Positions 6,131 to 13,614 of a DNA stretch of 27,405 bases are shown piece after piece. The position numbers and the translations under genes were made by a program. Position 1 is the stretch's first letter. Every line of letters starts with the position of its first letter. This stretch comes from an uncultured Faecalibacterium sp. (GTDB lineage: Bacteria > Bacillota > Clostridia > Oscillospirales > Ruminococcaceae): NCBI GenBank assembly GCA_934525325.1, contig CAKSZE010000018.1, forward strand, positions 1-27,405. Direction: 5' to 3'. The notes under the pieces were generated by a model. It did no database searches and was not told where the DNA came from. It saw nothing but the letters and a program-made list of their open reading frames with translations.

Positions 6131-7042
6131 TTACAGGTTCATCAATGGGCTGGTCTGGGTACCGCGATCCACTATGTCCTTATCCTTGATGCCCAACAGG
6201 TAGCGCTGGGTGATCATGATATTGACGTGCCCCATCAGGCGGGAGACGCTGTACAGGTCCAGACCGTTCTTCAGCTGCATCTGTGCGAAGGTGTGGCGGC
6301 AGGTATGAGGGCTGACCCGCACCGAGGACGAGACCTCAACCTCTTTTGCGGCGTGCTTCAATATCCGTGCTACGGCTTCATCGGTCATGGGCTTGCCATT
6401 TTTGCTGGGGAAGAGGTTCTTATAGCGGGTAGGGTGCTCCTTCAGGTAGCCATCCCGGAGGGTGCAGTACTTGACCAGTTGCTTGGAGAGTGCGGGCGAT
6501 TTGGGCACTACCCGCTCCTTGCTGCCCTTGCCGTGCTTGACCAGAATATAATCCTGCTTGATATCCTCCGGCTCCATCAGGATCATTTCGTTGCAGCGCA
6601 TCCCGGTATCGAACAGCAGCATGATGATGGTCTTGTTCCGCACGTCCAGAAAGTCCTTGCCATCGTAGAACTGGATCATCCGCTTCATCTCTGCCACTGT
6701 AAAGGTATCGATGATCGTCCGGGGCTGGCGGAGGCATTTTACCTTTTTGGCCGGATTGTCCCGTTCCTCCAGATAGCCCTCATTGACCAGATAGTTGAAC
6801 CATGTGCGCCACACCTTGAGCAGATCGTTGATATAGCGGGACGTGCTGCCCGCGTCCTGCTTCTCCTTCATCAGATCCCGGATATGGCGGGGACGGACGT
6901 CCTCCAACTCGGTGATCTGCTTCAGTTCCAGATATTCCACCAAAAACCGGGTCGCAGCCTTATAATTGCGCAGGGAACCCTTAGCCAGATGGCGGCATTC
7001 ACAGTCGTAGATAAATTCATCGCGGAGATCTTTCAAACACAT
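6131..7042 (-). CDS. Tyrosine recombinase (phage/ICE-type integrase)
   Basis: 303 residues, close to XerD size. The N-terminal SAM-like core-binding domain spans about 1-95 (starting with an LRDEFIYDCE-type helix) and the catalytic domain about 110-295. All catalytic residues are present: Arg149 (DTGMRCNE), Lys172 (GKGSKER), His246 and Arg249 (HTCRH), His272 (GHVNI) and Tyr281 (QRYLLG). The enzyme should integrate and excise the element by strand exchange at short core sites. The ATG at 7042 follows the gap terminator T-tract directly and its only ribosome site (GAAAGGGTG) is the 3' arm of that hairpin. The gene is co-directional with gap, whose stop is 148 bp upstream, so expression may depend on read-through. 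Confidence 0.93.
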   Translation of the reverse strand: MCLKDLRDEFIYDCECRHLAKGSLRNYKAATRFLVEYLELKQITELEDVRPRHIRDLMKEKQDAGSTSRYINDLLKVWRTWFNYLVNEGYLEERDNPAKKVKCLRQPRTIIDTFTVAEMKRMIQFYDGKDFLDVRNKTIIMLLFDTGMRCNEMILMEPEDIKQDYILVKHGKGSKERVVPKSPALSKQLVKYCTLRDGYLKEHPTRYKNLFPSKNGKPMTDEAVARILKHAAKEVEVSSSVRVSPHTCRHTFAQMQLKNGLDLYSVSRLMGHVNIMITQRYLLGIKDKDIVDRGTQTSPLMNL

Positions 7043-7087
7043 AAAAAAACACCCTTTCCTTCATGGCGGACCACAAAAGAAAGGGTG
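7043..7087 (-). terminator. gap terminator hairpin overlapping the integrase ribosome site
   Basis: Minus strand CACCCTTTC (7087-7079) pairs perfectly with GAAAGGGTG (7058-7050), a 9-bp stem with a 20-nt loop, followed by seven T (7049-7043). The next base begins the integrase ATG. It is the only terminator-like structure downstream of gap, so it probably ends gap mRNA, and it masks the integrase Shine-Dalgarno in any read-through message. Confidence 0.65.
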
Positions 7088-7101
7088 AAAAATTGCTAGA
7101 T

Positions 7102-7126
7102 AAGCTTGTCGTACCAGATCAAGCTT
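7102..7126. repeat. Inverted repeat AAGCTTG / CAAGCTT near the element's right end
   Basis: Two perfect 7-bp arms (7102-7108 and 7120-7126) with an 11-bp spacer lie between gap and the integrase. The size and spacing suit a tyrosine-recombinase core site. No second copy was found at the left side of the window, so assignment as an att site is tentative. Confidence 0.3.
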
Positions 7127-7190
7127 GTTCGTAGTTGAGCAAGACAAACTCCGGCAGACAAATCAGGCACTTTTTAACGACAGAACGTCA

Positions 7191-8222
7191 TTAGCAGTTC
7201 TCAGCGAAGTACTTAATGGTACGGACCATCTGAGAGGTGTAGGAGTTCTCGTTGTCGTACCAAGACACGACCTGAACCTGATAGGTGTCGTCGTCGATCT
7301 TAGCGACCATGGTCTGGGTAGCATCGAACAGAGAGCCGTAACGCATGCCGATGACATCGGAAGAAACGATCTGATCCTCGTTGTAGCCGAAGGACTCAGA
7401 GGTAGCAGCCTTCATAGCAGCATTGATGGACTCCTTGGTGACATCCTTGCCCTTGACGACTGCAACCAGAATGGTGGTAGAGCCGGTGGGAACAGGCACA
7501 CGCTGAGCAGAGCCGATCAGCTTGCCGTTCAGCTCGGGGATGACCAGGCCGATAGCCTTAGCAGCACCGGTGCTGTTGGGAACGATGTTCTGTGCGCCAG
7601 CACGAGCACGGCGCAGATCGCCCTTGCGCTGAGGACCATCCAGGATCATCTGGTCGCCGGTGTAAGCATGAACAGTGGTCATGATGCCGGAGACGATGGG
7701 GTAGGTCTTGTTCAGGGTGTCAGCCATGGGAGCCAGGCAGTTGGTGGTGCAGGAAGCAGCAGAAATGACCTGATCCTCAGCGGTCAGGGTCTTCTCGTTG
7801 ACGGAGAAGACGACAGTCTTCAGATCGTTGCCTGCGGGAGCAGAGATAACGACCTTCTTTGCGCCAGCCTGGATGTGAGCCATGCTCTTCTCCTTGCTGG
7901 TGTAGAAGCCGGTGCACTCCAGAACGACGTCAACGTTCAGTTCGCCCCAGGGAGCATCCTTTGCGTCCTTAACAGCGTAGATCTTGATCTCCTTGCCGTC
8001 AACAATGATGGAGTCCTCGGTAGCCTCGACAGTGTGCTTGCCTTCGCCGATCTTGCCGCAGAAAGAACCCTGAGCAGTATCGTACTTCAGCAGGTGAGCC
8101 AGCATCTTGGGGCTGGTCAGGTCGTTGATTGCGACGACCTCGTAACCCTCAGCATCAAACATCTGACGGAAAGCCAGACGGCCAATACGACCGAAACCAT
8201 TGATAGCAACTCTAACAGCCAT
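7191..8222 (-). CDS. gap: Glyceraldehyde-3-phosphate dehydrogenase, NAD type
   Basis: 343 residues, normal length. It oxidises and phosphorylates glyceraldehyde-3-phosphate to 1,3-bisphosphoglycerate in glycolysis. The Rossmann motif GFGRIGR is at 9-15, the NDL at 33-35 has the Asp typical of NAD use, and the catalytic Cys158 lies in SAASCTTNC; the phosphate-binding region (HAYTGDQ) follows. The ATG at 8222 has AGGAGG ten bases upstream. The gene is monocistronic: its own promoter lies at 8278-8306 and a terminator-like hairpin at 7043-7087. The integrated element begins immediately 3' of it. Identification is secure. Confidence 0.98.
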   Translation of the reverse strand: MAVRVAINGFGRIGRLAFRQMFDAEGYEVVAINDLTSPKMLAHLLKYDTAQGSFCGKIGEGKHTVEATEDSIIVDGKEIKIYAVKDAKDAPWGELNVDVVLECTGFYTSKEKSMAHIQAGAKKVVISAPAGNDLKTVVFSVNEKTLTAEDQVISAASCTTNCLAPMADTLNKTYPIVSGIMTTVHAYTGDQMILDGPQRKGDLRRARAGAQNIVPNSTGAAKAIGLVIPELNGKLIGSAQRVPVPTGSTTILVAVVKGKDVTKESINAAMKAATSESFGYNEDQIVSSDVIGMRYGSLFDATQTMVAKIDDDTYQVQVVSWYDNENSYTSQMVRTIKYFAENC

Positions 8223-8277
8223 TGTAATAGTACCTCCTAATTATTTTACCCATAATCGGATAAATCACGGTATCTTT

Positions 8278-8306
8278 ATTGTAGACCAAAACTGGCAAAC
8301 TTTCAA
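8278..8306 (-). promoter_or_regulatory. gap promoter
   Basis: Minus strand TTGAAA (8306-8301), a 17-bp spacer and TACAAT (8283-8278), about 56 bp before the gap start codon. Confidence 0.75.
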
Positions 8307-8420
8307 GTGTCTGCTAAAAAATTAACAACACAATTTCATCTTTTTTTGCTTTTGTACGATTTTATGCACCCTGCCATAAAGCTTTTGTTCAATTGCACCA
8401 AGGGCGCACAGCCGTTTTTG

Positions 8421-9206
8421 TCAGTTATTTCCAGTTTTTCCCTGCCCAGTACAGGCAAGCCCCATGCCGCCGATGCAGCACAGCGCAAGGCCGGAAAGCA
8501 GCTCCGGCAGCACTGCCGCCATACCGCCGCCAAAGCCTGCTGCCAACAGCAGGAGCACCCGGGGCAGCTCCCAGCACAGGCACAGGCAGAAGGCTGCAAG
8601 CGCCGCTGCGTGCAGGGTGCGGCCGTTTTCCGGCCGGGGCAGGTACAGCGTGCGTGCCAGCGCTGCCAGAAGCAGCAGCGCCGCCAGCTCCTGCCAGACT
8701 GCTGCCGTGGGCTGTACCCGATGCCAGCTGGAGCTGTTCTCCATAAAGCGCATCAGCACGTTCCAGTAGAACAGTGCACTGCCCGCTATGGCCACCGGCA
8801 GTCCGCCGCCGGGCGTTTTCCAGCCGTCCCGGCGCAGCCAGCTGCGCCCAAGGTTGCTCAGCCACACGGCACAGGCCACCTCCAGCAGAATGCGCACAAA
8901 GGTGCTTACCGTACCGGCAGCGAACACGAACTGCGCCGCGCCGGCAGCCAGCATGCACACTGCCCCGGCAAAGGCCAGCACGCCTGCCGCCGGGCGGCGG
9001 CTGCGCAGCGGCTTCTCAGGCAGCGGACGGCTGCGCCCGGCCAGCACTGTAGCCAGCACAACAGCGCCCAAGGCGAGATACCTCCACCACACCGCGCCTG
9101 CGGTGCACAGACCGGTGGCGGCGTCCGTAGCAAAGGCAAGGTCTGCGCCGCGGCCAAGGCCAAGCAGCACGCAGAGCAGGACAACAACGAACTCTAACGG
9201 TTTCAT
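8421..9206 (-). CDS. Polytopic membrane protein of unknown function
   Basis: 261 residues, very rich in Ala, Leu, Gly and Cys, with seven or eight likely membrane helices (about 4-18, 39-56, 73-97, 103-119, 135-152, 168-186, 197-223, 230-252). Short basic loops (GRSRPLPEKPLRSRR at 57-71) separate helices 2 and 3. I see no transporter or enzyme signature and do not recognise the family. The ATG overlaps the last base of the citrate synthase stop (TAATG), with GAGGAG five bases before it, so it is translationally coupled to gltA. Codon and base composition are more GC-rich than the neighbours. No good terminator follows; the gap promoter lies about 115 bp downstream. Confidence 0.75.
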   Translation of the reverse strand: MKPLEFVVVLLCVLLGLGRGADLAFATDAATGLCTAGAVWWRYLALGAVVLATVLAGRSRPLPEKPLRSRRPAAGVLAFAGAVCMLAAGAAQFVFAAGTVSTFVRILLEVACAVWLSNLGRSWLRRDGWKTPGGGLPVAIAGSALFYWNVLMRFMENSSSWHRVQPTAAVWQELAALLLLAALARTLYLPRPENGRTLHAAALAAFCLCLCWELPRVLLLLAAGFGGGMAAVLPELLSGLALCCIGGMGLACTGQGKTGNN

Positions 9207-10576
9207 TAACGCTCCTCGATGGGCTTATATTTCTGGCGCACGCCCAGATACTTGTAGGCCGGGCGGATGATCCGGTTGGCAAAGATCACCTCTTCCACCC
9301 GGTGTGCGCACCAGCCCGGCACACGGGCGATAGCGAACAGCGGGGTGTACAGATCCTCAGAGATGCCCAGCATATTGTAGATCAGGCCGCTGAACAGGTC
9401 CACGTTGGCGCATACCGGCTTGGAGCTGCCCTTTTCCTCGGCAAAGATGCCGGGTGCCAGCCGCTCGATGCTGCACAGCATATTGTACTCTTCCTCAAAG
9501 CCCTTTTCGTAGGCCAGATGCTTTGCGCGCTGCTTCAGGATGACTTCACGGGGGTCGCTGATGGTGTAAACCGCATGACCCATGCCGTAGATCAGGCCGG
9601 AGCCGTCGCCCGCCTGCTTGCGCAGGATACGGCGCAGATACTCGCGCACCTCGTCATCATCGTCCGGGTTCTCAACGTGCTTGAGGATATCCTGCAGCTG
9701 GCGGTTGACCATCAGGTTCGCGCCGCCGTGCTTGGGACCCTTCAGGGCACCAATGGCCGCAGAGATGGCCGAGTAGGTGTCCGTGCCGGAGGAGGACAGC
9801 ACACGGGTGGTAAAGGTGGAGCAGTTGCCGCCGCCGTGGTCTGCGTGCACCAGCAGGCACATATCCAGCAGCTTTGCCTCTTCGTGGGTGAACTTCTGAT
9901 CCGGGCGGTAGGTGCTGAGGATGTGCTCTGCCGTGCTCTGGCCGGGCTTGGGCAGGTGGAAGAACATGCTCTGCTTGTCGTAGTAGCGGCGCTTCATCTG
10001 GTAAGCGTTCACCATCATGGTGGGCATGCTGGCGATCAGGTTGATGCTCTGGTTCAGGATGTTCTCAAGGCTCAGATCCTCGGCGCGGTCGTCGTAGGAG
10101 TACAGGCCCAGCACACAGCGCTGCATCTTGTTCATGATATTGGGCGAGGGGGCGTTCATGGTGTCCATGAAGCCGTCCGGCAGGGCGCGGGACTCTGCCA
10201 AGATCTCGCAGAAATCATCCAGCTGCTCCCGGGTGGGCAGACTGCCGAACAGCAGCAGCCAGATCACTTCCTCAAACACGAAGCGGTCGTTGCGGTAAGC
10301 CTCGTCCACGATCTCGTTGATGTTGACGCCCCGGTAGATCAGCTTGCCGGGGGTGGGGATCACATGACCCTCCTGATCCTTTTTGTAGCCCACAACGTCA
10401 CAGACATTGGTCAGGCCAGCCAGTACGCCGGTGCCATCCGGGTTGCGCAGACCGCGCTTGACCCCCAGCCGCTCGCTGGTCTCCGGGTCGATGTAGTTGT
10501 TTGCGATGTACTCCTCGCACAGGGTACGCATGGTCGTCGGGTCCAGCGTTGCCACTTCTGCGTGTGCAAAGTTCAT
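9206..10576 (-). CDS. gltA: Citrate synthase
   Basis: 456 residues. It condenses acetyl-CoA and oxaloacetate to citrate. The catalytic residues are visible: His247 in LLVHADHGGGNCS, the GPKHGGAN loop, His334 in YGMGHAVYTISDPR and Asp393 in NVDLFSG. The N-terminus is about 40-60 residues longer than the shortest bacterial enzymes, as in several anaerobe citrate synthases. The start at 10576 has AAAGGAG seven bases upstream. It is the first gene of a two-gene unit with the membrane protein at 8421-9206. No aconitase or isocitrate dehydrogenase lies beside it, so its pathway (a partial TCA branch toward glutamate) is inferred. Confidence 0.96.
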   Translation of the reverse strand: MNFAHAEVATLDPTTMRTLCEEYIANNYIDPETSERLGVKRGLRNPDGTGVLAGLTNVCDVVGYKKDQEGHVIPTPGKLIYRGVNINEIVDEAYRNDRFVFEEVIWLLLFGSLPTREQLDDFCEILAESRALPDGFMDTMNAPSPNIMNKMQRCVLGLYSYDDRAEDLSLENILNQSINLIASMPTMMVNAYQMKRRYYDKQSMFFHLPKPGQSTAEHILSTYRPDQKFTHEEAKLLDMCLLVHADHGGGNCSTFTTRVLSSSGTDTYSAISAAIGALKGPKHGGANLMVNRQLQDILKHVENPDDDDEVREYLRRILRKQAGDGSGLIYGMGHAVYTISDPREVILKQRAKHLAYEKGFEEEYNMLCSIERLAPGIFAEEKGSSKPVCANVDLFSGLIYNMLGISEDLYTPLFAIARVPGWCAHRVEEVIFANRIIRPAYKYLGVRQKYKPIEER

Positions 10577-10621
10577 AGGAGTGCTCCTTTCCGTCTCTTA
10601 CTTTTTATACTTTCCGATCCC

Positions 10622-10681
10622 GTCCATCCTACGCTCTGATGGACATACTTTTATAATATCGCTTTTGTAAAGTAAATTCAA
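10622..10681 (-). promoter_or_regulatory. gltA promoter with a 5' leader hairpin
   Basis: Minus strand TTGAAT (10681-10676), a 17-bp spacer and TATTAT (10658-10653). A 7-bp inverted repeat (GTCCATC 10622-10628, GATGGAC 10638-10644) starts at about the predicted transcription start. It could stabilise the message or be an operator. Confidence 0.6.
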
Positions 10682-10808
10682 GCGCTAAGTGTGCACTTCT
10701 CACCGCAAAGCGCAAAAACACCGGGGTTTCCCTGCGCATTTCCCGCCGGTTTGCACGCTGCCGGGCGTATGATGTACCCAAAGCTTGCGTTCCGGGAGGA
10801 GGTCTAGT

Positions 10809-11825
10809 ATGAAACGTTCCTTTTTGCTGCTGTGCGCCGTTCTGCTGGTGCTGGGCTGCGCCCTGCCGTGTGCTGCCTACCGTCTTGCCCGCATGACCCT
10901 TGCGCAGGGCGCTGCTCCGTCCACAGCCGAAGCCGCCTCTGCCGCTTCGGAAAAAAGCAGTGAACAAGAAGCCCCCTCCCCTGCTGACACGACCGCCACC
11001 GTCTGCTTTACAGATCAGAGCAGCGGGCAGACGGTGGAACTGCCGCTGCGGGAATACCTCATCGGGGCAGTTGCCGCCGAGATGCCTGTCAGCTGGCCGG
11101 ACGAAGCACTGAAGGCACAGGCGGTGGCGGCGCACAGTTACGCCCTCTACCGGCGGGACCACAGCACCGAGGAAAACGGCGCATGGTTCACCGCAGACCC
11201 CACCCGGCGGCAGGGCTGCCTGACCGATGCAGTGCTGCACAGCTATTGGGGCACCGCCTACGCGGCCAACTACGCCCGGCTTTCCGCGCTGGTAGACGCG
11301 GTACAGACGCAGGTGCTGTATTACGGGGACGCCCCCGCCGGAACAAGCTACTTTGCCATGTCCAATGGCCACACCGAGGCCAGCGAAACGGTGTGGGGCA
11401 CTGCCCTGCCCTATCTTGTACCGGTGGACAGCAGCACTGATACCGCCGCCGACAACTACGAATACACTCTGAACCTTTCCGCCGCCCAATTACAACAGCT
11501 GCTGGCCGAGCGACTGGGCATCGCCGCCGATCTTTCGCAGCAGGCGCAGTGGTTCGGCACGCCGGTGCTCACCCCCTCCGGCTATGTGGACAACCTGCCG
11601 GTCTGCGGGCAGACGGTGCAAGGCACCGCCCTGCGCAAGGCGCTGGGGCTGCGCAGCGCCTGCTTTACGGTGGTCTGCCAGAGCGGCACCTTCTCCTTTA
11701 CCACAAAGGGCTACGGCCACGGCGTAGGCATGAGCCAGTGGGGCGCAAAGGCGCTGGCGGAACAGGGCGCAGACTACCGTGCCATTCTGGCGCACTATTA
11801 CCCCGGCACGGAACTGCGGGGGTAA
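10809..11825 (+). CDS. SpoIID/LytB-domain protein, secreted or membrane-anchored
   Basis: 338 residues from the ATG at 10809, which follows GGAGGAGG by six bases. Residues 1-24 are an N-terminal hydrophobic signal/anchor (LLLCAVLLVLGCALPCAA). Residues 35-62 form an Ala/Ser/Glu-rich linker, and the SpoIID domain runs from about 63 to the end. The hallmark EYLIGAVAAEMP (82-93) contains the glutamate (Glu91) equivalent to the catalytic residue of SpoIID lytic transglycosylases, and the C-terminal GYGHGVGMSQWGA motif is intact. The family cleaves denuded glycan strands of peptidoglycan. In sporulating relatives it works in engulfment; here no sporulation genes are nearby, so a general wall-remodelling role is likely. 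Confidence 0.88.
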   Translation: MKRSFLLLCAVLLVLGCALPCAAYRLARMTLAQGAAPSTAEAASAASEKSSEQEAPSPADTTATVCFTDQSSGQTVELPLREYLIGAVAAEMPVSWPDEALKAQAVAAHSYALYRRDHSTEENGAWFTADPTRRQGCLTDAVLHSYWGTAYAANYARLSALVDAVQTQVLYYGDAPAGTSYFAMSNGHTEASETVWGTALPYLVPVDSSTDTAADNYEYTLNLSAAQLQQLLAERLGIAADLSQQAQWFGTPVLTPSGYVDNLPVCGQTVQGTALRKALGLRSACFTVVCQSGTFSFTTKGYGHGVGMSQWGAKALAEQGADYRAILAHYYPGTELRG

Positions 11826-11863
11826 CAGCGGCAGAACAAAGCGGAAAATTTATTTTAAATTTT

Positions 11864-11905
11864 GTAGTTCAGAACCGCCTGCGGGCAGTTCTGAACTACT
11901 TTTTT
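11864..11905 (+). terminator. Terminator of the SpoIID-domain gene
   Basis: A perfect 12-bp stem GTAGTTCAGAAC (11864-11875) with GTTCTGAACTAC (11888-11899), then six T. Confidence 0.9.
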
Positions 11906-11932
11906 ACAGAAAAATTCCTAAATTACGCAAAT

Positions 11933-11966
11933 GGAGCCGCTGCACAAGGCAATGTGCAGCGGCTCC
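11933..11966 (-). terminator. Hairpin ending the C39-like gene
   Basis: A perfect 14-bp inverted repeat (11933-11946 with 11953-11966, 6-nt loop) lies 16 bp after the stop of the minus-strand gene. The following minus-strand sequence is only moderately T-rich, so termination may be partial. Confidence 0.6.
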
Positions 11967-11982
11967 AAATTATATCTTTTTA

Positions 11983-13008
11983 TCAGCCGAACAACTGTGC
12001 GAACCAGCTTACGGTGGTCTCGGCGGCGGTCTCTACCGTGGTCTCCATCTGCTTGACCGTCTGCTGCAGCTTGGAACCTTCGGCATCCTTGAGCGACCAG
12101 TAGGTCTGGGTGCTGCTTGCGCTGTCGGACACCGTGAAGTCCGAGGCAAAGCACAGGCTCTCGCCCGCAGAGTCGGTCACCAGCACCATGTAGGTGTAGC
12201 TGCCCTCCGGCAGCTCTCCGAAGCGGATCTGGCTGTCCAGCGTGTTCAGCGAGAAGGCGGCAGCGTTCGCCGACGCCTCAGCGGTCTGCACGGTCTGGTC
12301 TGCCGCATCCAGAACAGCCACCTGCACGCTGGTCAAGGTGGTGCCGCTGGCACTGTTGGCCGTACCGGTCAGTGCCATGCCGCTGCCGGTGCGAAGATTC
12401 ACCGGGTAGCGCACGCCCTCCAGCCGCAGACCGTCGGCCTGTGCCGCCACGCTGTTATGATCTGCGGTGACATACCAGTAGCAGGAGGATCTTGCAATGG
12501 ACACGCTGGAGCTGGTAATGGGGATGCGGCCGTAGCCGATGTTCCCCGCCGGGTCGGAGCAATAGAAAATACCGTTGGTGTAGTCGGTCAGCAGCACCGC
12601 ATGGGGCTGGGTGCGGTCGTAAAGGACGATGCCCTCCGGGTGCTGCTCCAGCAGGGAGATCAGCACCGCCGTTTTGCTTTGCAGGCCGGAGGGCAGGGTG
12701 GCGTAGCCCACCTGCATCTCCTTATATGTAAAGCTGTGTGCAAGGCCGTTGGCCCATGCTGTGGAGCGCACACTGTTCTCGGTCACATTCGTCCAGTCGC
12801 TCAGCCCGTCAAAGTAGGCACGGCGGCGCAGCATCATGGCTGCGGAAGCCAGCGTGCAGGTGCCGCCCCGGCTCTGCTTGAAGTAGAAACCTGCGTCCAC
12901 ATTCAGGTCCACTGCCAGTGCAGCGGGCAGACAGGTAAGCAGAAAGGCAAAGCTCAGTATCAGGGTCAGCAATCGTTTTTTCAGAGCGTGCGGTGCGGTG
13001 GTATTCAC
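11983..13008 (-). CDS. Secreted C39-like cysteine peptidase with Ig-like tail
   Basis: 341 residues, starting at GTG 13008 (no ATG is near; AGGAAA lies upstream at longer spacing). Residues 1-32 are a signal peptide (KKRLLTLILSFAFLLTCLPAALA). A papain-fold C39-like domain follows: Cys51 in SRGGTCTLASAAMMLRR, His136 in QPHAVLLTDY and Asp152 in YCSDPAG form a plausible catalytic triad. The second half, about 205-300, reads as an Ig-like beta domain (GSGMALTGTANSAS... SYTYMVLVTDSAGE), and the C-terminus is an amphipathic helix. C39_2 proteins may be peptidases or non-catalytic binders. The gene is alone on its strand, with its own promoter and terminator hairpin, between two plus-strand secreted proteins. 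Confidence 0.8.
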   Translation of the reverse strand: MNTTAPHALKKRLLTLILSFAFLLTCLPAALAVDLNVDAGFYFKQSRGGTCTLASAAMMLRRRAYFDGLSDWTNVTENSVRSTAWANGLAHSFTYKEMQVGYATLPSGLQSKTAVLISLLEQHPEGIVLYDRTQPHAVLLTDYTNGIFYCSDPAGNIGYGRIPITSSSVSIARSSCYWYVTADHNSVAAQADGLRLEGVRYPVNLRTGSGMALTGTANSASGTTLTSVQVAVLDAADQTVQTAEASANAAAFSLNTLDSQIRFGELPEGSYTYMVLVTDSAGESLCFASDFTVSDSASSTQTYWSLKDAEGSKLQQTVKQMETTVETAAETTVSWFAQLFG

Positions 13009-13065
13009 GGTTTGGTATTTCCTTTCTTATTTCTTTGCGGATCTCATAGGGATCTACCGCTACAA

Positions 13066-13094
13066 AGTATACCAGCCTGTAATCCTTTTGTAAA
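13066..13094 (-). promoter_or_regulatory. Promoter of the C39-like gene
   Basis: Minus strand TTTACA (13094-13089), a 17-bp spacer and TATACT (13071-13066), about 58 bp before the start codon. Confidence 0.75.
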
Positions 13095-13614
13095 CAATCC
13101 TCCGTCTTTTTTCTCAATATCAACACGTTTAGGGGATATCCGTTGGTAGCTTTTCACAATTTTTTCTGGAATATTCCACGCATTTGACAAAGTTTCGTCC
13201 TACCCACCGCACAACTGTGAAAATATATTTCTTTTTTCGCCCGGCGCACAAAGCGCAAAAAGGTCGGTGGCTCTGCGCATTCGTCCCGGCATTTCACAAA
13301 ACAATTCCCGCTCTAAGCCATGCAGCAGTCAGCCTATCATTATCTGCCGCAGTTGGGGCAGTAAATGTCTCCAATTTTCCAAAATTCATATACTAGTATA
13401 CAAGTCCGAAATGGTCGCCGCCCTATTTCTCCTTTATTTACCGGCATTCTGCCCAATAACAGCTTAAAAAGTTTATATCAAACGCCAAAATTGTTTTGTT
13501 TTGCCAAGTATTTCTTGTAAATTTGTGAAATCCATGTTAACTTGAATACAACATTGTGCACGCTTGTACGGACAAACTCGTGTCCGGCGGCGTATACGGA
13601 AAAGGAGACTATCC
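13095..13614. other. 520-bp intergenic region between divergent secreted-protein genes
   Basis: No gene is supported. It contains two perfect 12-bp palindromes, TGGAATATTCCA (13167-13178) and TATACTAGTATA (13389-13400), and a 13-bp match to the region upstream of the SpoIID-domain gene. The right 150 bp are AT-rich and should hold the promoter of the pectin enzyme; several partial boxes exist (for example TTGTTT and TAAATT near 13493-13520) but none is clear. Confidence 0.5.

Noticed and set aside
445..7100. AAATTGCTA at 445-453 and 7091-7099 as possible att direct repeats
   Set aside because: Only nine bases are shared and the flanks differ; such a match is expected by chance over these lengths.
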